Positions 22,010 through 29,493 of a stretch of 29,493 nt of DNA are shown here, in pieces; within the stretch, counting starts at the first letter, position 1, and each line of letters starts with the position of its first letter. The notes under the pieces were generated by a model that had not been told where the DNA came from, did not search any database, and worked only from the letters and a program-made list of their open reading frames with translations. Both the position numbers and the translations under genes were made by a program. Source of the stretch: an uncultured Caulobacter sp. (GTDB taxonomy: Bacteria; Pseudomonadota; Alphaproteobacteria; Caulobacterales; Caulobacteraceae). The DNA is taken from the NCBI GenBank assembly GCA_937925635.1, contig CALALX010000069.1, positions 1 through 29,493 of the forward strand. Reading direction: 5' to 3'.

Positions 22010-22819
22010 ATGGGGCGCGGGCTGGGCGTCATTTTGGGACTGATCGCGGCGCTTCTCGCTCCCGCCGCCATCGCCCAGACGCCTGCGACACCCCCGAAGA
22101 GCCCCTTCAATGACTGGTCCGCGATCGTCGTGGCCGGCGACTGGCGCGCCAACGACGGCAACCCGACCGAGGCGTTCGACAACGCCCGCCGCGACGTGGC
22201 CGCCACCCTGGTCGGCCTGGGCGTGAAGCCGGAGAACCTGACGCAGTTCTCCACCCGGCCCGACCGCTACGAAGACACGCGGCCGCAACGGCTGACGGCG
22301 CAGTCGATGATCGACGCGCTGAAGACCTCCGCGACGCGCACGAAGGGCGGCTGCCTGGTCTACTACACCTCGCACGGCAACACGGCGGGCGTGGTGCTCG
22401 ACGTCCACGGGCGGATGTACGGCTTCTCGCCGTCCGAGATGGCCGTGATGCTCGATGAAGCCTGTCCGGGCCGACCGGCGATCGTGTTCATCTCCGCCTG
22501 CTATTCCGGCGTCTTCGTACCCTACCTGCAGGGCGAGCAACGCATGGTCGTCACGGCCGCGCGCAGCGACCGCAGCTCGTTCGGATGCAGCCCGGACGCC
22601 AGGTACCCGTTCTTTGACGACTGTTTCCTGCAGTCGGTGGGCGCGGCGCGCAACTTCCCGGCCCTCACGCCGGCCATCCAGGCCTGCGTCGCGCGCAAGG
22701 AGGCGGACCTGGGCCTCGGCCCGCCGTCCGAACCGCAAGTCTCGATCGGAGCGGAGTTGCGCATGACCTTGTCGATGATGCCGTTCCCAGCGAAGGCGAA
22801 GGGCGCGCGATCGCCCTGA
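22010..22819 (+). CDS. Exported C13 family (legumain/GPI8-like) cysteine peptidase
   Basis: A 269-residue protein with a Sec signal peptide (cleavage about after IAQ at 21-23). The clan CD caspase-fold dyad is plain: His122 in VYYTSHGNTAG and Cys164 in FISACYSGVF, each at the end of a hydrophobic strand as in Peptidase C13. NARRDVAATLVGLGVKPENL and IVVAGDW are family features. C13 enzymes cut after Asn in eukaryotes; bacterial members are scarcely characterised and may act in the periplasm. Cysteines 115, 152, 164 and more toward the C-terminus could include disulfides. It follows the thioesterase by 12 bases. Start ATG 22010 after GGGAACAGGCG. Confidence 0.88.
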   Translation: MGRGLGVILGLIAALLAPAAIAQTPATPPKSPFNDWSAIVVAGDWRANDGNPTEAFDNARRDVAATLVGLGVKPENLTQFSTRPDRYEDTRPQRLTAQSMIDALKTSATRTKGGCLVYYTSHGNTAGVVLDVHGRMYGFSPSEMAVMLDEACPGRPAIVFISACYSGVFVPYLQGEQRMVVTAARSDRSSFGCSPDARYPFFDDCFLQSVGAARNFPALTPAIQACVARKEADLGLGPPSEPQVSIGAELRMTLSMMPFPAKAKGARSP

Positions 22820-22909
22820 CGCAAGCGTGCTTTCGCGGCTTGGCCTTTGAACCGCGCGGCGATCCGTCCTAAGACGGAGTCTCAAAATCCGACCTTGAGG
22901 AAACGTTCT

Positions 22910-24958
22910 GTGCGCTTGCTTAGAAGAGCCGCCGCCGCGACCGCGTGTGTCTGCCTCCTCGGCCAATCGACGCTTGGCCTGGCGCAGGTTCCGGCCAGGC
23001 CGCCCGCCCCCGCGGTCGCCGCGAGCACGCCGGCTCCCGCGGCCGTTCCTCCCGCCGTCGGAACCGTTGTCGCACCGGTCGCGACGCTGCCGCCGGCCGA
23101 ACTCGAAGCCTTCGTCGACGGCGTTGTCCGCGACGCGATGGCCGCTGACCACATTCCCGGCGTCACCGTCTCGATCGTGCAGAACGGCCAGGTCGTCCTC
23201 AAGAAGGGCTATGGCTTCGCCAGGCTGGAACCGACGCCCCGGCCCGTCGATCCCGACCGCACGCTGTTCCGCATCGCCTCGATCTCCAAGACCTTCACCT
23301 GGATCGCCGTGATGCGCGAGGTCGAGGCCGGCCGCATGCGGCTCGACGCCCCGATCAACCTCTATCTGCCCGAGCAGGTCCGCGTTCGCGACCAGGGCTT
23401 CACCACGCCCGTGCGAGTCCGCGACCTGATGAGCCACACGCCCGGGTTCGAGGACCGCGCCCTGGGTCAGCTGTTCGAACGCGACCCCGCCCGAGTCCGT
23501 CCGCAGCTCGTCTACCTGCGTCAGGAGCGGCCGCGTCGCGAGTTCGAACCCGGATCGACCCCGGCCTATTCCAACTACGGCGTGAACCTCGCCGGCGCGG
23601 CGGTCGCCTGGGTCAACCAGCGTCCGTTCGAGCGAGTGATCGAGCAGGACATCACCGGCCCTCTGGGCATGAGCCGCACGACCTTCCGGGATCCCTACCC
23701 GGCGCGCCCCGACCTGCCGGCGCCGATGCCGCCCGCCCTCGCGGCGGACGTCGCCGACGGCTTCTTCTGGACGGGGTCGGGCTGGCGCGAGCGTCCCTAC
23801 GAATACACCTCGCAGGGCGCGCCGGCGGGCGGCGCCTCGACCACCGCCGCCGACATGGCCCGCTACATGACGATGATCCTCAACGGCGGCTCCCTGGAGG
23901 GAGCGACGATCTACAACGCGGGCACAGCCCGGGGCTTCCGGACACCGCAGTGGCGGCCCCATCCGGACGTCCCGGGGACGGCCCACGGCTTCCTGCCCTT
24001 CGCCCTGCCCGGCGGTCGCACGGGCTGGGGCCACGACGGCGTGCTGCTGTCGTTCCGCTCGTCGATGATCGTCGCGCCTGACCTGGGCCTGGGCGTGTTC
24101 GTCGCCGCCAACGGCGAGACCGGCGAGCGCCTCACCCGGGACCTGGCGCCCCGCATCGTCGAGCGCTTCTATGGGCCGCCGCCGACCCTACCCGCGCCAG
24201 GCTCAGCGTGGCTCAAAGCCAACGCCGCCGCGTTCGAGGGCGAGTACGTGGCCAACCGCCGCGCCTTTCACGGCCTGGAGAAGCTGGTCGGTCTGATCAA
24301 CAGCCGGGCGACGGTCCGGGTGACCGACGGCGGGGTCCTGTTGGTGCAGGGCTTCGGCTTCACCTCGCGCTGGCTTCCGGTCGGCACGCAGGGTCAGTTC
24401 CGCCAGGTCGATGGCTGGCGAACCCTGGCGTTCGAGATGAAGGACGGTCGCGCGATCGGCTACCTGCCAGGCGGCGGGGTCAACTCCTACAAGCGGCTCG
24501 GCCTGTTCGGCGGCGACGGCTGGTTCGTCAATCTCGGTCTGCTGACGCTGATCGCCTCGCTCGCCACCATCGCCGGCGTCATTCTGCGAACGCGGCTGCG
24601 CGACTATCGCGAAACGCCGATGCAGCGCCGCGTCAGCCTCATCCAGACCACGCAATCCGTGCTCTGGGTCCTGACCGCCTTCACCGCGGGCCTCTGGCTG
24701 AGCAAGACAGGCGACATCGCCGCGATCTTCTTTGACTGGCCCGGCGGCCTGATGCTGACGGCCTCGTCCTGCGCGCTGGTGGCCGCCCTGCTGTCGGTCG
24801 CCAACCTCGCGCTCTTGCCTTTCGTCTGGCGCGGCGGGCGACGGGTGGACAGCTGGACATTGGGCCGCAAGCTGCGGTTCACAGCCACCACCCTGATCTT
24901 CATCGGCTTCTCGGCCGTGCTGGCGACCTGGGGGGCAATCTACCCCTGGGCCAGCTGA
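22910..24958 (+). CDS. Serine hydrolase (beta-lactamase/class C fold) with C-terminal membrane domain
   Basis: A 682-residue exported protein. A signal peptide (about 1-26) and a Pro/Ala-rich linker (about 27-62) precede the penicillin-binding/beta-lactamase domain with SxxK at 124-127 (SISK), Tyr220-Ser-Asn (YSN) and His375-Asp-Gly (HDG), all in order. A segment with lipocalin-like strands follows (about 425-540) and then four transmembrane helices (about 545-565, 583-602, 618-645 and 658-680). This layout occurs in EstB/Pab87-like hydrolases anchored in the inner membrane; targets could be D-amino peptides or esters. I start at GTG 22910 because GAGGAAA lies just upstream and it begins a good signal peptide; TTG 22847 would add a charged, unlikely extension. 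It lies 90 bases downstream of the C13 peptidase gene. Confidence 0.9.
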   Translation: MRLLRRAAAATACVCLLGQSTLGLAQVPARPPAPAVAASTPAPAAVPPAVGTVVAPVATLPPAELEAFVDGVVRDAMAADHIPGVTVSIVQNGQVVLKKGYGFARLEPTPRPVDPDRTLFRIASISKTFTWIAVMREVEAGRMRLDAPINLYLPEQVRVRDQGFTTPVRVRDLMSHTPGFEDRALGQLFERDPARVRPQLVYLRQERPRREFEPGSTPAYSNYGVNLAGAAVAWVNQRPFERVIEQDITGPLGMSRTTFRDPYPARPDLPAPMPPALAADVADGFFWTGSGWRERPYEYTSQGAPAGGASTTAADMARYMTMILNGGSLEGATIYNAGTARGFRTPQWRPHPDVPGTAHGFLPFALPGGRTGWGHDGVLLSFRSSMIVAPDLGLGVFVAANGETGERLTRDLAPRIVERFYGPPPTLPAPGSAWLKANAAAFEGEYVANRRAFHGLEKLVGLINSRATVRVTDGGVLLVQGFGFTSRWLPVGTQGQFRQVDGWRTLAFEMKDGRAIGYLPGGGVNSYKRLGLFGGDGWFVNLGLLTLIASLATIAGVILRTRLRDYRETPMQRRVSLIQTTQSVLWVLTAFTAGLWLSKTGDIAAIFFDWPGGLMLTASSCALVAALLSVANLALLPFVWRGGRRVDSWTLGRKLRFTATTLIFIGFSAVLATWGAIYPWAS

Positions 24959-25061
24959 GCGGGTCCCTCATCCACAGGAATCGCGCGCGGCGACAAAATG
25001 ACCGGATGACGGCACGGCCCTCGCACAGTCACGATCAAACTGGCTGCGTGGGGTGCGTGTC

Positions 25062-25463
25062 GTGTCAAAACAGGACGGTTTGACCTTCGGATTGGCGGGC
25101 CTGATGTCATGGGCGGCGAGCACCGCCTTCTACGTCGCCTTCGGTCCCCAGTTGCTCGAAAGCGCCTTCTGGTTCTATGCCGCCAACGCCTTCCTGGCGG
25201 CGGTGGCCACGACCCTGGTCTTTCACGGCGCCGCCCGCCTCACCCGCCTCACCCGCCGCCGGCGTCCCCTGGCTGCGGCGTTGTACATCCTGCCCGGCCT
25301 GACGCTGGGCTGCCTAACCGCCCTGAAGCTCACCGACCTGCTGCCCGACCTCGACCCGGTGACCATCGGCCGCTACGGCGCCTTCATGCTGGTCGGTTAC
25401 GTCACGGTCGGCGTCACGGCCTTCGAACGCCGCTCGAAGACAAGGGCGTCACACGCACGGTGA
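25062..25463 (+). CDS. Small integral membrane protein (DUF5367-like)
   Basis: About 133 residues with four hydrophobic segments (about 6-27, 33-55, 71-92 and 103-123) separated by a basic loop (RLTRLTRRRRP). The C-terminal LPDLDPVTIGRYGAFMLVGYVTVGVTAF resembles the end of DUF5367 proteins, a family of unknown function. The start may be GTG 25062 or GTG 25053, nine bases apart; a GTGGGG stretch favours 25062. Its last 50 bases overlap the converging RusA-like gene. No function can be assigned. Confidence 0.7.
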   Translation: MSKQDGLTFGLAGLMSWAASTAFYVAFGPQLLESAFWFYAANAFLAAVATTLVFHGAARLTRLTRRRRPLAAALYILPGLTLGCLTALKLTDLLPDLDPVTIGRYGAFMLVGYVTVGVTAFERRSKTRASHAR

Positions 25464-25794
25464 TGCGTTCCCGCTCGCCCGGCCGCCGCTCGACCAACAG
25501 CCGGGCGACCTGGGCATCGTCGTGAAAGGCGTAACCCTTGATCGCGTCGAGGATCGCCTTGGCCAGGTTGTCGAGATCGAGCCAGGGCGGATCGCCCTCG
25601 TAGTCCATGAAAATCTCGACGCCGTAGTCGCCCCAGGCCGGCCGCGAACCGCGCCATTCCTTGCGGAAGAACTCGTAGATCAGCGGTTTGTAGTACTTGG
25701 CCTGGGTGGTCAGGCCATCGACGACGATCTCGAACACGCCGCCGGTCTCGCGGGCCCGCACCTTGCCGTGAGAGGTCCAGCCGTCGTCGCTCAC
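25414..25794 (-). CDS. RusA-like Holliday junction resolvase
   Basis: A 126-residue protein with the RusA signature DLDNLAKAILDAIKGYAFHDDAQV. The acidic residues Asp73, Asp75 and Asp92/93 and Lys79 correspond in order and approximate spacing to the catalytic Asp70, Asp72, Asp91 and Lys76 of E. coli RusA as I recall them. RusA resolves four-way DNA junctions and is best known from prophages, but there is no phage gene here. The GTG at 25794 overlaps the upstream cyclophilin stop (GTGA), which suggests translational coupling; another GTG nine bases earlier is possible. Its 3' end overlaps the converging membrane-protein gene by 50 bases. A housekeeping copy is plausible; many alphaproteobacteria carry one in a similar place, I believe. 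Confidence 0.82.
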   Translation of the reverse strand: MSDDGWTSHGKVRARETGGVFEIVVDGLTTQAKYYKPLIYEFFRKEWRGSRPAWGDYGVEIFMDYEGDPPWLDLDNLAKAILDAIKGYAFHDDAQVARLLVERRPGERERITVRVTPLSSSGVRRP

Positions 25795-26426
25795 CGTCGG
25801 CACTCGCGCGGCGCCTCGGTCATCAGCCTGATCGACCGAATGCGAACGGGCTCCAAGATCTGCTCGTCCCTGGCGGGCAGCGCCTGGATGGCGCGGACCA
25901 CGTCCATGCCGCCCGCCACGCCGCCGAAGGCCGCGAAGCCCTGGCCATCCGGATTGCGCAGGCCGCCGTAGTCGAGGGCGGGGGCGTCCTTGACGACGAG
26001 GAAGAAACTCGAGGTCGCCGTGTCCGGCCCGTCCCGCGCCATCGAGATCGTCCCGGCGACGTGCTTCAGGCCGGTGTCCCGCGTGGGTTCCAGCGAAATC
26101 GGGCCGAGCCCGGGGTCGTCGTCGCCGTTCGGCGTGGCCGCCTGGATGACATCGATCGGATTGGGATTGTCATTGGTCTCGGCGACCACCGCGCGGAAGA
26201 ACTGGCCGCCGTCGTAGGCGTGGGTCTCCACATAGCGCAGGAAATTGCAGACCGTCCCCGGCGCTTCGTGAATCCTGAGCCCGACGGTGATGTCGCCCAG
26301 TCCGGTCTCGATGACCACGAGCGGGATCGGGTCCGGGGGCGGCGTCCCGCTCGCGAGGACGAGGGTCGCCAGGACGACGGCCAGGGCGGTCGCGGCTCTA
26401 CGAAGAGGACTGATGGGTCCGGTCAT
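25791..26426 (-). CDS. Exported peptidyl-prolyl isomerase, cyclophilin type
   Basis: A 211-residue periplasmic cyclophilin. A signal peptide (about 1-27) precedes the domain with VVIETGLGDITVGL, GTVCNFLRYV, the catalytic-arginine region YDGGQFFRAV (Arg78), and MARDGPDTATSSFFLVV, matching MAxxGPxTxxSQFF of the family. The loop after FFRAV has an insert rich in Asn and Asp (about 82-110) that replaces the usual QGGD segment with VIQAAT. The bacterial PpiA type folds exported proteins. The ATG at 26426 is close to the divergent iorB-like gene (68 bases). It overlaps the RusA-like gene by GTGA. Confidence 0.9.
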   Translation of the reverse strand: MTGPISPLRRAATALAVVLATLVLASGTPPPDPIPLVVIETGLGDITVGLRIHEAPGTVCNFLRYVETHAYDGGQFFRAVVAETNDNPNPIDVIQAATPNGDDDPGLGPISLEPTRDTGLKHVAGTISMARDGPDTATSSFFLVVKDAPALDYGGLRNPDGQGFAAFGGVAGGMDVVRAIQALPARDEQILEPVRIRSIRLMTEAPRECRR

Positions 26427-26494
26427 TACGTCGATGTAACAGACCCCCTCGCCGCCGTCCGCTAGGCTCGTGTCGATCGGATCGGGAGCGGGCC

Positions 26495-28564
26495 ATGGAC
26501 GTCAATCGACGGGGTTTCCTGACCTGGAGCGCGGGCGGCGCCTTCCTGCTCGCCCTGCCGCCCGCCGCTGGCGCGGCGGCGGACAGCGTCCTGTCGCCAT
26601 GGATCGCGATACACTCCGACGGCCGGGTGGTGCTGACCGTCACCGCTTTCGAGATGGGCCAGGGTTCGCGCACCGGCCAGGTGCAGCTGCTGGCCGACGA
26701 GTTGGATGCCGCCTGGGACAGCATCTCGACGGTCCAGGCGACGGAGACCGAACCCTACACCCTCGACGGCGCGCTCTATTCGGGCGGCAGCGACACCATC
26801 AAGCCCCGCTTCGACATGCTGCGGAGGGCCGGGGCGACAGCGAGAGCCCAGCTGGTCGGTGCGGCGGTGAAGCGCTGGGGCGTCGAGGCCTCGGCCTGCG
26901 TGACGCAGGACGGCGTCGTCCGCCATCCCGCCAGCGGCCGGACGCTGACCTACGGCGCCCTGGCCGCCGAGGCCGCCGCCATTCCCACGCCGGCCGATCC
27001 GCCGCTGAAGGAGCCCGCCGCCCGCCGCTACATCGGCAAGCCGATGAAGACCTTGGACCTCGCCGACAAGGTGACCGGCCGGGCGAAGTACGGCATCGAC
27101 CTTCGCCTGCCGGGCATGTTGTTCGCCTCGCTGCGACGGTCGCCGACCTTCGGCGGGACGCTGGCGTCGGTGGACGAAGCGCCCGCGATGTCCGTGCCCG
27201 ACGTGATCAAGGTGGTGAAGCTCAAGGACGGGGTCGCGGTCGTCGCCCAATCGACCTGGGCCGCGTTCAAGGGCGTTCGCGCCCTGGAGCCAGTCTGGTC
27301 CGAGCCAGAGGTTCGCAACGACAGCCCGGGGATTCACGCGAAGCTCGCGGCCAGCCAGGATGCGCCCGACGCCACGATCAGTCCCCGTGAGACGGGCGCC
27401 GCGGCCCGCGCCGAGCTACGCGCGGCCTTCGCCGCCGCTTCCCGAAAGGTGGAGGCGACCTACGAGATTCCCTACATCGCCCATTGTCCGATGGAGCCCC
27501 TGAACGCCACGGCTCATTGGAGGAACGGCCGCCCGACGGTCTGGGCGCCGTGCCAGTCGCCGACCTTCGCCCGCCGCGACATCACCGCCATCACCGGCCT
27601 GAAGAAGGACGAGTACGACTTCGTGCCCCAGCTCATCGGCGGCGGCTTCGGCCGTCGGCTCAAGGGCGACTACATGGGCTACGCCATCGAGGTCGCGCGC
27701 GGCTTCGACGTTCCGGTCCAGCTGGTGTGGACCCGGGAGGAGGATTTCACCCACGACTTCTACCGCCCGGCCATGCGCGCGACCTTCCGAGCGCCTCTGG
27801 CGGCTGACGGGACGCTGAGCGGCTACGAGGTTCTCGCCGCCACCACCAACGACCTGACCGGCGGCAGCGGGCCGGCGCCCTATGCCATGCCGAAGTACGC
27901 CGCGACGCTGTCGAACGTTCCGGCCGGCGTGCCGGTCGGCGCCTGGCGGGCGGTCGATCCGGGCATGATCCTGTTCGCCAAGGAGAGCTTCCTGGACGAG
28001 TGCGCGGTGGCGGCCAAGGCCGACCCGCTGGCCTGGCGCGAGGCGCATTTGGCCGGCGCCGAGCGCGCCCTGCGGGTGCTGCGCGCCGCCGCCGACCGCA
28101 TCGGCTGGAAGACGCCGGTGAAGCGCTGGCACGGCCGGGGCCTGGCTCTGCTGCACGAGTGGGACACCTTCGTCGCCCACGCGGTCGAGGTCAGCGTCGA
28201 CGGCAAGGCGCTGAAGGTCGAGCGGATCGCCGTGGCGGCCGATGTCGGCACGGCGGTGAACCCGGACCAGGTCCGCGCCCAGTTCGAGGGTGGAACCCTG
28301 ATGGGCCTGTCCGCCGCACTCGGCGAGCAAATCACCGTCACCGGCGGCCGCGCCGACCAGAGCAACTTCGACAGCTACCGTGTCATCCGCATCAACCAGG
28401 CCCCGCCGATCGAGGTGATCCTGTTCGAGAGCCCGGGCGAAGCCGTCGGCGGCGTCGGCGAGCCGCCGGTGCCGGGCGTCGCGCCGGCCCTGGCCAACGC
28501 GGTGTTCGCCGCGACGGGCAAGCGGGTGCGGACCCTGCCCTTCTCGCTGGAATTCGAGGTCTGA
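26495..28564 (+). CDS. Molybdopterin-binding oxidoreductase, isoquinoline 1-oxidoreductase beta-subunit type
   Basis: A 689-residue Tat-exported protein of the xanthine oxidase family. The N-terminus carries RRGFL (5-9) followed by a hydrophobic stretch, a twin-arginine signal. EMGQGSRTGQVQLLADEL, KVTGRAKYGIDLRLPGML, GGGFGRRLKGDYMGYAIEVAR and the catalytic GEPPVPGVAPALANAV (Glu656) mark the molybdenum-cofactor subunit as in IorB and aldehyde dehydrogenase (AorB) relatives, which hydroxylate N-heterocycles or oxidise aldehydes in the periplasm. It is a little shorter than the roughly 740-780 residues I expect. The usual partner, a small [2Fe-2S] subunit (IorA), is not next to it; the neighbours are fumC and a cyclophilin. 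ATG 26495 has GGGAGCGGG before it. Confidence 0.9.
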   Translation: MDVNRRGFLTWSAGGAFLLALPPAAGAAADSVLSPWIAIHSDGRVVLTVTAFEMGQGSRTGQVQLLADELDAAWDSISTVQATETEPYTLDGALYSGGSDTIKPRFDMLRRAGATARAQLVGAAVKRWGVEASACVTQDGVVRHPASGRTLTYGALAAEAAAIPTPADPPLKEPAARRYIGKPMKTLDLADKVTGRAKYGIDLRLPGMLFASLRRSPTFGGTLASVDEAPAMSVPDVIKVVKLKDGVAVVAQSTWAAFKGVRALEPVWSEPEVRNDSPGIHAKLAASQDAPDATISPRETGAAARAELRAAFAAASRKVEATYEIPYIAHCPMEPLNATAHWRNGRPTVWAPCQSPTFARRDITAITGLKKDEYDFVPQLIGGGFGRRLKGDYMGYAIEVARGFDVPVQLVWTREEDFTHDFYRPAMRATFRAPLAADGTLSGYEVLAATTNDLTGGSGPAPYAMPKYAATLSNVPAGVPVGAWRAVDPGMILFAKESFLDECAVAAKADPLAWREAHLAGAERALRVLRAAADRIGWKTPVKRWHGRGLALLHEWDTFVAHAVEVSVDGKALKVERIAVAADVGTAVNPDQVRAQFEGGTLMGLSAALGEQITVTGGRADQSNFDSYRVIRINQAPPIEVILFESPGEAVGGVGEPPVPGVAPALANAVFAATGKRVRTLPFSLEFEV

Positions 28565-28606
28565 GCCGCCTGAGGCCTTGCGGTTCCGGTCCTTGGGGCT
28601 AAACCA

Positions 28607-28628
28607 CCCGGGCAAGTTTCTGCCCGGG
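28607..28628 (+). promoter_or_regulatory. Hairpin at the fumC ribosome site
   Basis: CCCGGGCA (28607-28614) pairs perfectly with TGCCCGGG (28621-28628) around a six-base loop. The arm ends seven bases before the fumC ATG, and the only purine-rich ribosome site, GGGAAAG, overlaps its last bases. It has no T-run so it is not a terminator for the preceding gene; it may limit translation of fumC. Confidence 0.45.
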
Positions 28629-28635
28629 AAAGATC

Positions 28636-29493
28636 ATGACCAAGACGCGCATCGAGACCGACACCTTCGGCCCCATCGAGGTCGACGCCTCGCGGTATTG
28701 GGGGGCGCAGTCGCAGCGGTCGCTGGGCAACTTCAAGATCGGCTGGGAGAAGCAGCCGCTGCCCGTCGTCCGCGCCCTGGGCATCGTCAAGCGCGCCGCC
28801 GCCGAGACCAACCGCGACCTCGGCAAGCTGGACCCCAAACTGGCCGAAACCATCATCGCCGCCGCCAATGAGGTCATCGAGGGCAAGCTGAACGACCACT
28901 TTCCGCTGGTCGTCTGGCAGACGGGCTCGGGCACCCAGTCGAACATGAACGCCAATGAGGTGATCAGTAACCGCGCCATCGAGATGCTGGGCGGCGAGAT
29001 GGGCTCCAAGAAGCCCGTCCACCCCAACGACCACGTCAACATGAGCCAGTCGTCGAACGACACCTATCCGACGGCCATGCACGTCGCCTGCGCCGAGCAG
29101 GTGGTCCACGACCTGCTGCCGGCGCTGAAGCACCTGCACGCGGCGCTGAAGGCCAAGAGCGACGCCTGGCAGGGCATCATCAAGATCGGCCGCACCCACA
29201 CCCAGGACGCCACCCCGCTGACGCTGGGCCAGGAGTTCGGCGGCTACGCCCAGCAGGTCGAGAACGGCATCAAGCGCATCGAGATGACGCTGCCGGCGCT
29301 GATGGAGCTGGCCCAGGGCGGCACCGCCGTCGGCACGGGCCTGAACGCGCCCGTGGGCTTCGCCGAGATGGTGGCCGAGAAGATCGCCGGCATCACGGGC
29401 CTGGCCTTCACGACCGCCCCCAACAAGTTCGAGGCCCTGGCCGCCCACGACGCCATGGTCTTCAGCCACGGCGCCATCAACACGGTCGCCGCC
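28636..29493 (+). CDS. fumC: Class II fumarate hydratase, 5' part
   Basis: The frame starts at ATG 28636 and is cut by the window end after 286 codons of about 465. It converts fumarate and malate in the TCA cycle without an Fe-S cluster. TDTFGPIEVDASRYWGAQSQRSLGNF is the FumC N-terminus; GSGTQSNMNANEVI, HPNDHVNMSQSSNDTYPTAMHVA and GRTHTQDATPLTLGQEFGGY (with the catalytic-site His) are family signatures. The signature GSSxMPxKxNP loop lies beyond the end. Confidence 0.97.
   Translation, partial: MTKTRIETDTFGPIEVDASRYWGAQSQRSLGNFKIGWEKQPLPVVRALGIVKRAAAETNRDLGKLDPKLAETIIAAANEVIEGKLNDHFPLVVWQTGSGTQSNMNANEVISNRAIEMLGGEMGSKKPVHPNDHVNMSQSSNDTYPTAMHVACAEQVVHDLLPALKHLHAALKAKSDAWQGIIKIGRTHTQDATPLTLGQEFGGYAQQVENGIKRIEMTLPALMELAQGGTAVGTGLNAPVGFAEMVAEKIAGITGLAFTTAPNKFEALAAHDAMVFSHGAINTVAA

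Noticed and set aside
21305..24034. Minus-strand frame of 909 codons
   Set aside because: It runs across sspB, the thioesterase, the C13 peptidase and the hydrolase, all well supported on the plus strand; its product is low-complexity Arg/Gly-rich.
25414..25794. Prophage remnant suggested by RusA
   Set aside because: No integrase, capsid, replication or lysis gene and no att-like repeats are found nearby, and base composition does not change.
1..29493. CRISPR arrays, insertion sequences, toxin-antitoxin pairs
   Set aside because: I found no spaced direct repeats, transposase genes or small paired genes in either strand.

Overview
The window looks like a chromosomal stretch from an alphaproteobacterium of the Caulobacterales (Caulobacter / Phenylobacterium / Brevundimonas type). 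The main evidence is a circularly permuted, two-piece tmRNA gene whose encoded tag ends EEYAIAA, one or two conservative changes from the Caulobacter crescentus tag as I remember it, followed directly by the alphaproteobacterial form of the ClpXP adaptor SspB. High G+C, strong G/C preference at third codon positions, frequent GTG/TTG starts and promoters resembling the Caulobacter sigma-73 consensus agree with this. No phage, IS, CRISPR or other mobile DNA is recognisable.

Left part (1-9.6 kb): the 3' end of a polyphosphate kinase 2 gene faces a minus-strand block of a glutathione S-transferase behind a concentrative nucleoside transporter, then a four-EF-hand protein and a secreted S46 dipeptidyl-peptidase. 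Divergent from the peptidase is a compact three-gene ABC exporter operon (permease, ATPase, periplasmic adaptor; ATGA overlap), followed by a short-chain dehydrogenase of the (3R)-hydroxyacyl-CoA dehydrogenase type with its own promoter and a strong terminator.

Middle (9.6-16.6 kb): a GPH-type sugar:cation symporter converges on an Mrp/ApbC Fe-S carrier ATPase, their stop codons sharing one CTAG. Divergent from mrp is hflK-hflC (FtsH modulators, GTGA overlap), converging on serB. A small secreted protein of unknown function and miaA are arranged head to head with only 17 bp between start codons.

Right-middle (16.6-20.5 kb): ilvB-ilvN (acetohydroxyacid synthase) is preceded by a classic attenuator: a 13-codon GTG-started leader peptide ending in Thr-Thr-Ile-Val-Leu-Thr, a hairpin, and a terminator with six T residues. 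Behind ilvN come two exported proteins, one of which lacks any ATG/GTG at its apparent start.

Right part (20.6-29.5 kb): the tmRNA gene ssrA is followed by sspB, a hotdog thioesterase and a secreted legumain/caspase-fold C13 peptidase in close spacing, so the degradation tag and the adaptor that reads it are made side by side. Then come a serine hydrolase (beta-lactamase fold) with a C-terminal membrane domain, a small membrane protein, a RusA-like Holliday junction resolvase translationally coupled to an exported cyclophilin, a Tat-exported molybdopterin-binding oxidoreductase subunit without its Fe-S partner nearby, and the 5' part of fumC cut by the window end.

The only gap above 300 bases without a protein gene (20541-21045) is filled by the tmRNA. 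I see no clearly undescribed multi-gene system; the most informative non-coding signals are the ilv attenuator, the tmRNA/SspB pairing, the tandem interchangeable palindromes at 9489-9561 and several hairpins placed on ribosome binding sites.
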